From an uncultured Clostridia bacterium (GTDB lineage: Bacteria; Bacillota; Clostridia; TANB77; CAG-508): a stretch of 9,708 bases of DNA. Location: the NCBI GenBank assembly GCA_947629965.1, contig CANRFS010000046.1, forward strand, positions 1 through 9,708, given 5' to 3'. A program made the position numbers and the translations under genes. The notes below the pieces were generated by a model. The model was given only the letters and a program-made list of their open reading frames with translations. It was not told the origin of the DNA and did no database searches. Of this stretch, positions 1 through 7,139 are shown in pieces. The stretch's first letter is position 1. Each line of letters begins with the position of its first letter.

Positions 1-5
1 TCCAT
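1..5 (-). CDS. Start of a downstream gene, cut by the window edge (possibly gatC)
   Basis: On the minus strand the ligA stop codon is followed at once by an ATG (bases 5-3). An AGGGAG Shine-Dalgarno sequence lies five bases before that ATG, inside the last codons of ligA. This spacing matches the other genes here, so a further gene of the pgsA-ligA unit probably begins here. Only ATGGA is visible, so the product cannot be read. In many Clostridia ligA is followed by gatC (amidotransferase subunit C), which makes gatC a guess from context only. Confidence 0.45.
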
Positions 6-7
6 AT

Positions 8-1990
8 CTACTCCCTAATCATTTCTTTAAATTCTTGCTCTGTTATTATTTTTATTCCTAAACTTTCAGCTTTTGTAAGTTTACTTCCCGCTTCTTCTCC
101 TGCTAATACATAATCTGTTTTTTTAGATACTGAACTAGATGTTTTTCCACCAAAATCCTCTATTATTTTACTTGCTTCGTCACGCGTAAATTCTTCAAGT
201 GTTCCTGTCAGTACAAATGTCTTCCCTTCAAATCTATTATCTAGTCCCTCTGTTTGCTCTAATTCCATGTTTACATCAACGTTTTTTAATTTATTAATTA
301 AATCTATTGTTTGCTCTTGTTTAAAAAATTCATATATACTTTGTGCTGTAATATCACCTACATCATCTGTTTCTATTAATTCTTCTAATGAAGCATTGAT
401 TAAGCCATCTATGCTTTTGAATTTCTTTGCAAGAGTTTTAGCAGATTTTGTTCCTATATGTCTTATTCCCATTGCACAAATTAATCTATCTAAATCATTG
501 TTTTTACTTTTTTCTATCGCATCGATTAAATTTTTAGCAAATTTTTTTCCATCTTTTTTTAGGCTCTCAATATCTTCTTGTTTTAAATAATATATATCTG
601 CAATTGTTTCTATTAATCCGTTATTATATAATTGCTCTACTATTTTTTCTCCTAATCCTTCTATATTCATGCCCTCTTTTGAGGCAAAATGGATTATATT
701 TCTTAAGTTTTGCGCCTTACATTCAACGCCTATACATCTAACTGCAGCTTCTCCTTCTTCTCTAATTGCTGGTGCACCACATACAGGACATACTTTTGGC
801 ATTTCAAATTCTTTTTCTTCTCCGGTTCTTTTTTCTCTTAAAACTTTTACAACCTCTGGTATAACGTCTCCAGCTTTTTGTATTAAAATATGGTCTCCTA
901 TTTTTAAATCTTTTTCTTTTATAAAATCTTCATTATGAAGTGTTGTTTTAGATATTTTAGAACCTGCAACAACTACTGGTTCTAATATTGCCATTGGTGT
1001 AATTACTCCTGTTCTTCCTACATTGCATATTATATCTTTTAAAACAGTTTCTTTTTGCTCTGGTGGATATTTATATGCAATTGCCCATTTAGGCGTTTTA
1101 AATGTTGTTCCTATTTCTTCTCTCAATGCTAAATTATCAACTTTTATAACTGCTCCATCTATTCCAAATGGTATTTCTTCTCTGGTGTTTCCTATGTTTT
1201 CTACTGCTTTTATTGCATCTTCAATATCATTGCATAGAATTTTTATAGGATTTACGTTAAATCCTAATTTTTCTAAGTATACAAGTGATTCATAATGTGA
1301 AGTAAATTTAATATCATCACTTTTTTGAACATTAAAAATATATATGTCTAGGGGTCTTGATTTTGTTATGCTACTGTCTAATTGGCGAAGTGATCCTGCA
1401 GCCAAATTTCTTGCATTTGCAAATTTATTGTCTTCGTCTTGTTTTTCATTTAGTTCATCAAAATCTTTTTTTGATATAAATACTTCTCCTCTTACTATTA
1501 TATCTATTTTTTCTTTTAGCTTTTGAGGAATTGTTTTTATTGTTTTTAAATTATCTGTAATATCTTCTCCTACTTGTCCATTTCCTCTTGTTGCACCTTT
1601 AATAAATTCACCATTTTTGTATTCTAATGCAACAGATAAACCATCTATTTTTGTTTCTACAACATACTTTATATTAGAATCAAATTTTTTCATTCTTTCA
1701 TCGAAACTATATAGTTCATCAAAAGAAAATACATCTTGCAAACTTTGAAGTGGTACAACATGTGTTACTTTTTCAAATCCTTCTTTTACAGTTCCTCCAA
1801 CCTTTTGCGTTAATGAATTTTTATCTATGAATTCAGGAAATTCCCTTTCCAAATTTTTAAGTTCGTTCATAAGCATATCATATTCAAAATCTGATATCTC
1901 TGGATTATCATCATCATAATATTTTTTTGCGTAATATGCCGTCAATTTATTTAACTCATCAATACGTTTTTTAGCTTTATCTTTATCCAT
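8..1990 (-). CDS. ligA: NAD-dependent DNA ligase LigA
   Basis: Seals nicks between Okazaki fragments and in repair, using NAD+ to adenylate an active-site lysine; cytoplasmic and normally essential. The 660-residue length fits the family (about 670). Visible domains in order: an N-terminal Ia domain with the YDxLxxEL-type motif near residues 37-44; the adenylation domain with the KIDG nucleotidyl-lysine motif (Lys114) and a SLQDVFSF segment near 83-90; an OB fold around 318-390; a four-cysteine zinc finger (C401, C404, C419, C424); a helix-hairpin-helix region around 430-580; and a BRCT domain from about 587 to the end. All signature residues look intact. The ATG start has an AAGGGGG Shine-Dalgarno overlapping the pgsA stop codon only 10 bp upstream, so the two genes are almost certainly cotranscribed and probably translationally coupled. 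B. subtilis instead places ligA behind pcrA. Confidence 0.98.
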   Translation of the reverse strand: MDKDKAKKRIDELNKLTAYYAKKYYDDDNPEISDFEYDMLMNELKNLEREFPEFIDKNSLTQKVGGTVKEGFEKVTHVVPLQSLQDVFSFDELYSFDERMKKFDSNIKYVVETKIDGLSVALEYKNGEFIKGATRGNGQVGEDITDNLKTIKTIPQKLKEKIDIIVRGEVFISKKDFDELNEKQDEDNKFANARNLAAGSLRQLDSSITKSRPLDIYIFNVQKSDDIKFTSHYESLVYLEKLGFNVNPIKILCNDIEDAIKAVENIGNTREEIPFGIDGAVIKVDNLALREEIGTTFKTPKWAIAYKYPPEQKETVLKDIICNVGRTGVITPMAILEPVVVAGSKISKTTLHNEDFIKEKDLKIGDHILIQKAGDVIPEVVKVLREKRTGEEKEFEMPKVCPVCGAPAIREEGEAAVRCIGVECKAQNLRNIIHFASKEGMNIEGLGEKIVEQLYNNGLIETIADIYYLKQEDIESLKKDGKKFAKNLIDAIEKSKNNDLDRLICAMGIRHIGTKSAKTLAKKFKSIDGLINASLEELIETDDVGDITAQSIYEFFKQEQTIDLINKLKNVDVNMELEQTEGLDNRFEGKTFVLTGTLEEFTRDEASKIIEDFGGKTSSSVSKKTDYVLAGEEAGSKLTKAESLGIKIITEQEFKEMIRE

Positions 1991-2000
1991 TAAATCCCCC

Positions 2001-2603
2001 TTAGTCTTTTAATAGCTCTTTGCCGTTTTTTATATAGTCCCAACCTGAAAATATTGTTGCAATTGTTGAGATTATCATTAATAATGTTGCCAAAATATTT
2101 ATTATTAATTCAATACCTGTTAAATTTCCATTTATAAATGCTCCAAATATATTAGTTCCATTTATATTTATAAACATTAAAATTATTGCTATCATCTGTG
2201 TCACTGTTTTTAATTTTCCCCAAATGCTTGCTGCAATTACTTTTCCACCTTTTTCTACTGCTACTAATCTATATCCTGATACTACAAATTCTCTAAATAA
2301 TACTATAATTGGTATCCATGCAGGAAGGTTTCCATCTTGTACTAATATTAACATTGCTGCAAGTACAAGTATTTTATCTGCTAGTGGATCTGCAAACTTT
2401 CCAAATGTGGTTATTTGATTATTTTTTCTTGCTAGCTTTCCATCTAAATGATCTGTATAAGATGCTATTATAAATATTAAATTCATTATTATATATGTAA
2501 TTGGTATACCAAAAAAAGTATATTCTATTTTAAAGAACGATATTATTACCATTATTGGAACTAATAATATTCTAAATATGGTTAGTTTATTTGGTAGATT
2601 CAT
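2001..2603 (-). CDS. pgsA: CDP-diacylglycerol-glycerol-3-phosphate 3-phosphatidyltransferase (PgsA)
   Basis: Membrane enzyme that joins CDP-diacylglycerol and glycerol-3-phosphate to phosphatidylglycerophosphate, the committed step to phosphatidylglycerol and cardiolipin. The CDP-alcohol phosphatidyltransferase signature is complete: D51, D54-G55, A58-R59, G68, D72 and D76 in the DxxDGxxAR...GxxxDxxxD arrangement. Several hydrophobic helices flank it (about 8-24, 31-49, 76-90, 96-111, 129-145 and 160-185). The 200-residue length is normal. I start it at the ATG at 2603, giving MNLPNKLTIFR, because a perfect GGAGG lies five bases upstream. The in-frame ATG at 2615 overlaps that Shine-Dalgarno and has none of its own. 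It is first gene of a unit with ligA and has its own promoter, separated from yerB by a terminator. Generic CDP-alcohol transferases look alike, but the PNxLTxxR N-terminus and length favour PgsA. Confidence 0.95.
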   Translation of the reverse strand: MNLPNKLTIFRILLVPIMVIISFFKIEYTFFGIPITYIIMNLIFIIASYTDHLDGKLARKNNQITTFGKFADPLADKILVLAAMLILVQDGNLPAWIPIIVLFREFVVSGYRLVAVEKGGKVIAASIWGKLKTVTQMIAIILMFININGTNIFGAFINGNLTGIELIINILATLLMIISTIATIFSGWDYIKNGKELLKD

Positions 2604-2608
2604 AAAGG

Positions 2609-2613
2609 CCTCC
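2609..2613 (-). promoter_or_regulatory. Ribosome binding site that decides the pgsA start
   Basis: GGAGG on the minus strand with a five-base spacer to the ATG at 2603. An upstream in-frame ATG (2615-2613) is directly fused to it (ATGGAGG), so choosing that ATG would put the Shine-Dalgarno inside the coding sequence and leave the start without one. Confidence 0.85.
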
Positions 2614-2668
2614 ATCTAGCAATTAATGCTTGTTACAAATATTTAAATATTTTTATATCTATTTGTTA

Positions 2669-2697
2669 ATTATATAAGATATGTATAAATAAAACAA
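2669..2697 (-). promoter_or_regulatory. Predicted sigma-A promoter for pgsA-ligA
   Basis: On the minus strand TTGTTT (2697-2692) is followed after 17 bp by a perfect TATAAT (2674-2669). Transcription would start near 2662, leaving a leader of about 60 nt before the pgsA ATG. It lies between the yerB terminator and pgsA, where a promoter is needed. The surrounding sequence is very AT-rich, which raises the chance of accidental matches, but the exact -10 and ideal spacing are good support. Confidence 0.7.
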
Positions 2698-2757
2698 TAT
2701 ATAAATTTATAATTTTCTTTAATTTCTTTAAAGCTTACTATTCATATTATCGTAATT

Positions 2758-2794
2758 AAAAAGGTCAGTATTTAAAATAAAAATACTAACCTTT
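2758..2794 (-). terminator. Intrinsic terminator after yerB
   Basis: Two 14-base arms (2760-2773 and 2781-2794) flank a 7-base loop five bases past the yerB stop codon. In minus-strand RNA all 14 positions pair, counting one G-U wobble. In plus-strand RNA the same position is a C-A mismatch, so the hairpin is built for leftward transcription. The 3' arm ends in ACC followed by five U residues. The U tract is short, so termination may be incomplete and allow some readthrough into pgsA-ligA. Confidence 0.85.
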
Positions 2795-2799
2795 AATTT

Positions 2800-3909
2800 T
2801 TATTGTTCAACTTCTGTTTCTACAGTATTTTGTGTTATTTCTATATTTGTATCTGTTGGGCATATTTGTATAAATGTGTTTCCATCATTTACTGTTATTT
2901 CTTCTCCACTTTGATATTTATATACAGTTTGACCACTGTGAGAAGTTTTTTCCCAAGTTATTGGAATTGCATATCCATCTGTAATGTAATATCCATTTCC
3001 GCTTCCTATGTTTTCTAATTCTTGTCTTCCTTTATTTTCTCCATCATTTAATGTATAATTTCTAACTTTATAAACTATTATATTTTTAGCTGTATATTGC
3101 TCTCCTGTCTCTAAGTCAACATTTGCTTTTCCACTCATACTTCTTTTATATACTTTATTTTCTGCATCATACTCATAACTTGTTGTATGATAATATGAAT
3201 ATTTTAATGTTAACTCATCTGCTACTTGTGCAGTTTCGTTTGTACTTAAATCAATTTCTTCTGCACTATAATTTAACAATAAATCCTTATTTGTGTCTCT
3301 TGTATATCCTTTATTTGTAGCATATTCTTTTACTTTTTCTAAATCAACAAATCCTGTATGTTCATAGTCTCTATTTAAAGTTCTGTCTCTAAAAAATACT
3401 GAGCCTTCCAATGCTATTCCGTCTAAATCATCAATACCTTGGTTTAATCTTGAATATGCTTGTGGACTTCCACCCCAGTGTAAAAATATTGCATCATTTT
3501 CTTCTGCATAATCAATAAAATAATGTCTTGCGCTTCTTACTGAGCCTACTTTTGTTGGATAGACATCTTTGTATAATGCCATCATTCTAGTGATTCCACC
3601 TTCTGCTATAATTTCATAAACTAAGTAAGCATCCTGAAGTCCACATTGTGGCCAAGCTGAATGATTATTGTTTATCATTACTGCATATGGTCTTGTTTTA
3701 GAATTTACATCTACTATTTGTACTTTAGGTTCAACCACTTCTTCTTCTGGTTGCTCATTAGCTGTTGGTTCTGCTTCCTTTTTAGGCATAATTTGCATTA
3801 CTAATATAATTCCTGCTACTGCTATTATCAATAATATTACAACTACTGATATAATTAATCCTTTTTTTGATTTTTTTGTTTTTTGGTTTGCTCTTCTTCC
3901 TTCTCCCAT
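2800..3909 (-). CDS. Membrane-anchored YerB/DUF3048 family protein
   Basis: A 369-residue extracytoplasmic protein of the DUF3048 family, whose B. subtilis member is the putative lipoprotein YerB; no biochemical function is established as far as I know. A lysine/arginine-rich N-terminus precedes one membrane segment at about 18-40, then a Pro/Glu-rich linker (42-66). The N-terminal DUF3048 domain covers about 71-215, recognisable from RPYAVMINN, AWPQCGLQDA and YEIIAEGGITR; the C-terminal domain covers about 235-360. There is no lipobox cysteine after the hydrophobic stretch, so it looks membrane-tethered rather than lipidated. The ATG overlaps the ybeY stop codon (TAATG), with AAAGGA upstream, so translation is probably coupled to ybeY. 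It is the last gene of the operon and is followed by a terminator. The family call is solid from the motifs; the role is not inferable. Confidence 0.9.
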   Translation of the reverse strand: MGEGRRANQKTKKSKKGLIISVVVILLIIAVAGIILVMQIMPKKEAEPTANEQPEEEVVEPKVQIVDVNSKTRPYAVMINNNHSAWPQCGLQDAYLVYEIIAEGGITRMMALYKDVYPTKVGSVRSARHYFIDYAEENDAIFLHWGGSPQAYSRLNQGIDDLDGIALEGSVFFRDRTLNRDYEHTGFVDLEKVKEYATNKGYTRDTNKDLLLNYSAEEIDLSTNETAQVADELTLKYSYYHTTSYEYDAENKVYKRSMSGKANVDLETGEQYTAKNIIVYKVRNYTLNDGENKGRQELENIGSGNGYYITDGYAIPITWEKTSHSGQTVYKYQSGEEITVNDGNTFIQICPTDTNIEITQNTVETEVEQ

Positions 3910-4382
3910 TATTTTTCATCCTTTCCTATTTTTAATTTTTGAAGTATGTTTTCTTCTTTTTGCCTCATTATAATTTTATCTTTTTCTTCAATATGGTCAT
4001 ATCCCATTAAGTGATAAAATCCATGAACTGCCATATATGACAACTCTCTTTCAAAACTATGACCATATTCCTTAGATTGTTCTTTTACTCTTTCTATTGA
4101 TATTACTATATCTCCTAAAATATCTTGATTTAAATTTTTTCTTTTTTCTAGTTCATCTTTTTCAAACATTGGAAATGAAAGTACATCTGTTTCTTTATCA
4201 ATATTTCTATACTCTTTATTCATTTTTCTGATGTTAGATGGATTAGTTAGAACTATATTAACATATAGATTTTTGTCATTTAAATTTTCTTCTTCAAAAC
4301 ATTTTTTTAGGACCTTATTTATTATATCAACATATTCTTGGTTTTCTTCTATATCTAAAAAATTTATTTCAGCTACATCCAT
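3909..4382 (-). CDS. ybeY: Endoribonuclease / rRNA maturation factor YbeY
   Basis: Small zinc metalloprotein of the UPF0054 family, implicated in 16S rRNA 3'-end maturation and ribosome quality control; cytoplasmic. The family signature HGxxHLxGYDH is intact at residues 120-130, giving zinc ligands H120, H124 and H130. The conserved YRNID (58-62), TDVLSFPM (65-72) and LGDIVIS (89-95) segments are also present. The 157-residue length is typical. The ATG is preceded by AGAGG overlapping the stop codon of the unknown upstream gene, 10 bp away. In B. subtilis ybeY (yqfG) also lies downstream of yqfC-yqfD, so its presence here is conserved synteny. What differs is that phoH and pgpH, normally in between, are absent and a different gene takes their place. 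Confidence 0.97.
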   Translation of the reverse strand: MDVAEINFLDIEENQEYVDIINKVLKKCFEEENLNDKNLYVNIVLTNPSNIRKMNKEYRNIDKETDVLSFPMFEKDELEKRKNLNQDILGDIVISIERVKEQSKEYGHSFERELSYMAVHGFYHLMGYDHIEEKDKIIMRQKEENILQKLKIGKDEK

Positions 4383-4392
4383 ATATTTACCT

Positions 4393-5595
4393 CTATGCTA
4401 TTTTCTTGTATGAACCAATTTTAATCTTATAACTATTCTTTATTTGTCTCATTGCTCCTAAATCAACTAATTTTTGTTTTGTTTCTTTTATAATGCTAGA
4501 ATAGTCATTTTTGCTTTGATTTAGCTTCTTTATATCATATTTCAAGAACAATATTTCTTTTTGCTTTGTTTGTTCTTTAACATCATATATTTTCTTTATT
4601 TGATTATATTTGTCCCAGAATTTCTTGTATTCTTCTCTTTCTTCTGGCTTGTCCCAATATACTTTTGTAGATAGTAGCTTTATATTGTATTCTTCAATTA
4701 ATTCTACTAATAATTCAAACGTTTTTTCCTTTTTTGGTTTAGTCTCTGATTTTAAAATTAAATTTCTTGTATCTTTTATTAATTTTATATAACATTGCTC
4801 TGCAGCAATCAAAGGCAAGCTATGTGTAAATAAAGATCTACTAATTCCTAACAATATCATTTTTCTTCTAATTATGTCTCTCTCATCTAATTTTCCAACC
4901 AATAGACTTTCATATTTTCCATAATCTTCTACAATATTTCTATACTCGTTTTTATCATCTAATCTTAATTTTATTGGTAAGATTTCAGAAATGTAATCTT
5001 CTAATGCTCCAAATATCTTATCATATATATTATTTATAGATTCTACTTTACTACTAGATTTATCTGCTAATTGAATAGAATAATTTTTTAATAAAGCCTT
5101 ATATAAAGTATCCATTTTAGATACATAAAATTTATTATACTTTTCAATAGTTGATTCTTTTTTTAAATTAATTACTGTTTCATAATCTACTTTTAATAAA
5201 TATTCCTGTTTTTTATATTTGTATTCTAAATATTGATTTTCTTTTAAACTAACAATTAAATAGTATTTGCTTAGTGCATCTTTTTCAAATTGAGATGCTG
5301 TTCCATTCTTTACTTTTTTATAAACAGAATCCATTATATATTTATCTATTGATTCAAGATATAAACTATATACATCTTCATATTTTTTTAATAATGTTTC
5401 CTTTTTTTCAACATTATCTGTTTCCACTGCCGTTATATAACTATAATAAGCCTTTATTAGGTTGTTTCTTTTCATTGAAATCATCATACTGTTTATACCT
5501 ACTCTTGTTGGAATAAGTATTTTTGTAATAGTGCTAGTTATTTTTGAAAAAAATGTTTTGTTAGTCTCTAGTACTCTTAAGCTCTTTTGTTCCAT
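4393..5595 (-). CDS. Unrecognised 400-residue helical protein between yqfD and ybeY
   Basis: I do not recognise this protein. It is rich in Lys, Glu, Tyr, Ile and Leu and reads as almost continuous alpha-helix. There is no signal peptide, no clear membrane segment, no Cys pairs, and no Walker, HD-domain or KH motif, so it is neither PhoH (which would show Walker A) nor PgpH (membrane helices plus HD). An amphipathic, basic N-terminus (about 14-45) could contact a membrane or partner. The least charged stretch is about 245-270, with RRKMILLGISRSLFTHSLPL and AAEQCY, the likeliest conserved core. Residues 315-380 are strongly charged and may form coiled coil. The ATG has an AAGGGGTGG Shine-Dalgarno overlapping the yqfD stop 11 bp upstream, and ybeY follows after 10 bp, so it is a real, cotranslated operon member. 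Codon use resembles its neighbours, with no sign of recent transfer. Confidence 0.9.
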   Translation of the reverse strand: MEQKSLRVLETNKTFFSKITSTITKILIPTRVGINSMMISMKRNNLIKAYYSYITAVETDNVEKKETLLKKYEDVYSLYLESIDKYIMDSVYKKVKNGTASQFEKDALSKYYLIVSLKENQYLEYKYKKQEYLLKVDYETVINLKKESTIEKYNKFYVSKMDTLYKALLKNYSIQLADKSSSKVESINNIYDKIFGALEDYISEILPIKLRLDDKNEYRNIVEDYGKYESLLVGKLDERDIIRRKMILLGISRSLFTHSLPLIAAEQCYIKLIKDTRNLILKSETKPKKEKTFELLVELIEEYNIKLLSTKVYWDKPEEREEYKKFWDKYNQIKKIYDVKEQTKQKEILFLKYDIKKLNQSKNDYSSIIKETKQKLVDLGAMRQIKNSYKIKIGSYKKIA

Positions 5596-5606
5596 ATTAC
5601 CACCCC

Positions 5607-6791
5607 TTAAAATATTATCTTTTCTTTAATTCCAATGTTCTCAAGCACTTCATATATGACTTCAACTTCTATGTAATTTTCATTTGAATACACATTAACT
5701 TGTTTATTTAAAATGTTATCTTTATTTTCTATCTTTTGTTCTAGCTCTTCTTCTAATTGTTTAGTTGCAATTTCTAAAAGTTCTTCTTCCGTATATGTTT
5801 TTTGCTGTTTTTCGTATTCATAATTTGTTGTTTTTATAATTTCAATTGGTAAATAGAAGTTTGAAAATATCATTAATTTTTTACTTTCATTTATTGTATC
5901 ATAATTTTGAAATTTTGAAAGGGTTTTATAAAAATTTATTTTAAAATTATTTAAATTCAATGTATACTTTTCTTCCGTAGCCCCTGTGGGAACATTAATT
6001 TCTTGATTTAAATAAAATTTTTCTTTTTTTGAATACCATACTTTTGCTTCAATATCAGCTGATGAATGCACATATCTAATTCCTGTATATTTTCCTTCCA
6101 TATAACCCGAAACTAATGTATCTCCTTCTTTTACAATATCCCCTAAGCCTACTGCTGCTGTTCCATTTTGTACATTAATTTTTGTTATATAACCATTCTT
6201 ATTTGAAACAATATTACAGAATTCATTTTCATCTACGATTTCTGGTGCTTTATCTGTTTCTTTTATTTCTACAATTGCATTTGTACCTTTCATATTAATT
6301 CCCATCCATGCAATATCATCTCTTTGTAACCTCATATTATTTATTATTTGGTTTATATCAATTTTATTTTTATTAGTTCCTATTTTTAATCCATTTTGGC
6401 TAAGTGCCTCTATTATTTCTTCTCTATTTACACTATCATTTCCTTTTACCTCTATATTCCAAATAAAATTAGACGTTGATATTAGTCCTATTACCACTAA
6501 TATAAAAAATACTAGAAATATTTTTCTTTTTCTATATTTATGAAAGATAAATGGTAGTCCTTTTTTACTTTCTATTTTTATTTTAGATTTTGTTTTTCTT
6601 ATAACATCTTTTAGTCTCTTATAATCTTTTATGCTTACATTAGCATATAATATAGTAGATTTTTTTCTTTTTATATTCCATAAAAGTATATTTTTGCTAA
6701 TACATATGTTTATAAATCTTTCTAAAAAATAACTTTCTACTTTTATATTAACATATCCAATTATGTAATTTAACCAAATTTTTAGAAACAA
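5607..6791 (-). CDS. yqfD: Sporulation protein YqfD
   Basis: Stage IV sporulation-type membrane protein, under mother-cell sigma-E control in B. subtilis; the molecular role is unsettled. The 394 residues show a cytoplasmic N-terminal part (1-90) opening with the family-typical FLKIWLNYIIGYV and FLERFINIC. One membrane helix follows at about 91-111. Then comes an extracytoplasmic POTRA-like stretch from WNIEVKGN (111-118) to about 178. A barrel-like segment with NGYITKI, NGTAAVGLGD and VKEGDTLVSG occupies 199-229. A charged helical C-terminus covers about 335-362. The start is a TTG at 6791-6789, chosen because GGAGG lies eight bases upstream and no in-frame ATG fits the family N-terminus. 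Only 15 bp separate it from yqfC, its usual partner, so the two are cotranscribed. Confidence 0.95.
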   Translation of the reverse strand: MFLKIWLNYIIGYVNIKVESYFLERFINICISKNILLWNIKRKKSTILYANVSIKDYKRLKDVIRKTKSKIKIESKKGLPFIFHKYRKRKIFLVFFILVVIGLISTSNFIWNIEVKGNDSVNREEIIEALSQNGLKIGTNKNKIDINQIINNMRLQRDDIAWMGINMKGTNAIVEIKETDKAPEIVDENEFCNIVSNKNGYITKINVQNGTAAVGLGDIVKEGDTLVSGYMEGKYTGIRYVHSSADIEAKVWYSKKEKFYLNQEINVPTGATEEKYTLNLNNFKINFYKTLSKFQNYDTINESKKLMIFSNFYLPIEIIKTTNYEYEKQQKTYTEEELLEIATKQLEEELEQKIENKDNILNKQVNVYSNENYIEVEVIYEVLENIGIKEKIIF

Positions 6792-6806
6792 TTATATTTC
6801 CTCCGT

Positions 6807-7109
6807 TCATTCTTCTTCATCATCTAATATCCTATCTATATCAAAACTTTCTATTGTACCTTTAACTGATATATCCTCTTCTGTAACTTGTTCTAAACTT
6901 AAATTAAATCCATTTATATTGATATTCCCTAAACTAGTTCTTATTTTAATGTAAAATTCTTCATATTCTAAAATTCCTTTATAATTTTCTATTAGCATTT
7001 CATCAAATCCAACAATTGTTATTTTTGGCTCTTGTTTATATATCTCTCTAGGCACTTCTAAGACCTTATTTATTTTATCTGAAACTCTACTTTTTCTTTT
7101 ATTTTTCAT
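6807..7109 (-). CDS. yqfC: Sporulation protein YqfC (YabP/YqfC family)
   Basis: A 100-residue soluble protein of the YabP/YqfC family, small sporulation proteins that in B. subtilis are made in the mother cell; the precise function is unknown. Visible features are a basic N-terminus (KNKRKSR), a VLEVPREIY segment (17-25), and a beta-rich body with ITIVGFDEMLIENYKGI near 30-46 and IKIRTSLGNININGF near 54-68. The acidic tail ends in DDEEE. The length is typical. The ATG is preceded by GAGAGGA six bases away. It sits directly before yqfD, which is the conserved arrangement in spore formers and supports the call. It starts 30 bp after the pdaA-like gene, so it belongs to the same transcript unless an unseen promoter lies inside that gene. 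Confidence 0.93.
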   Translation of the reverse strand: MKNKRKSRVSDKINKVLEVPREIYKQEPKITIVGFDEMLIENYKGILEYEEFYIKIRTSLGNININGFNLSLEQVTEEDISVKGTIESFDIDRILDDEEE

Positions 7110-7139
7110 TTTTAATCCTCTCTAAATTGTTGTTACAAT

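Noticed and set aside
267..1526. Several plus-strand open frames of 60-107 codons opposite ligA
   Set aside because: They lie antisense to an intact, fully motif-supported ligA, lack good ribosome sites, and have the hydrophobic, low-complexity composition of shadow frames in AT-rich DNA.
2604..2615. Upstream ATG (2615) as the pgsA start
   Set aside because: That ATG is fused to the GGAGG that serves the next in-frame ATG at 2603, has no ribosome site of its own, and the extra residues MEAF are not part of the usual PgsA N-terminus.
2637..2652. Perfect 16-bp palindrome AAATATTTAAATATTT in the pgsA leader
   Set aside because: Composed only of A and T in a very AT-rich spacer, so chance is a sufficient explanation; it matches no operator I know.
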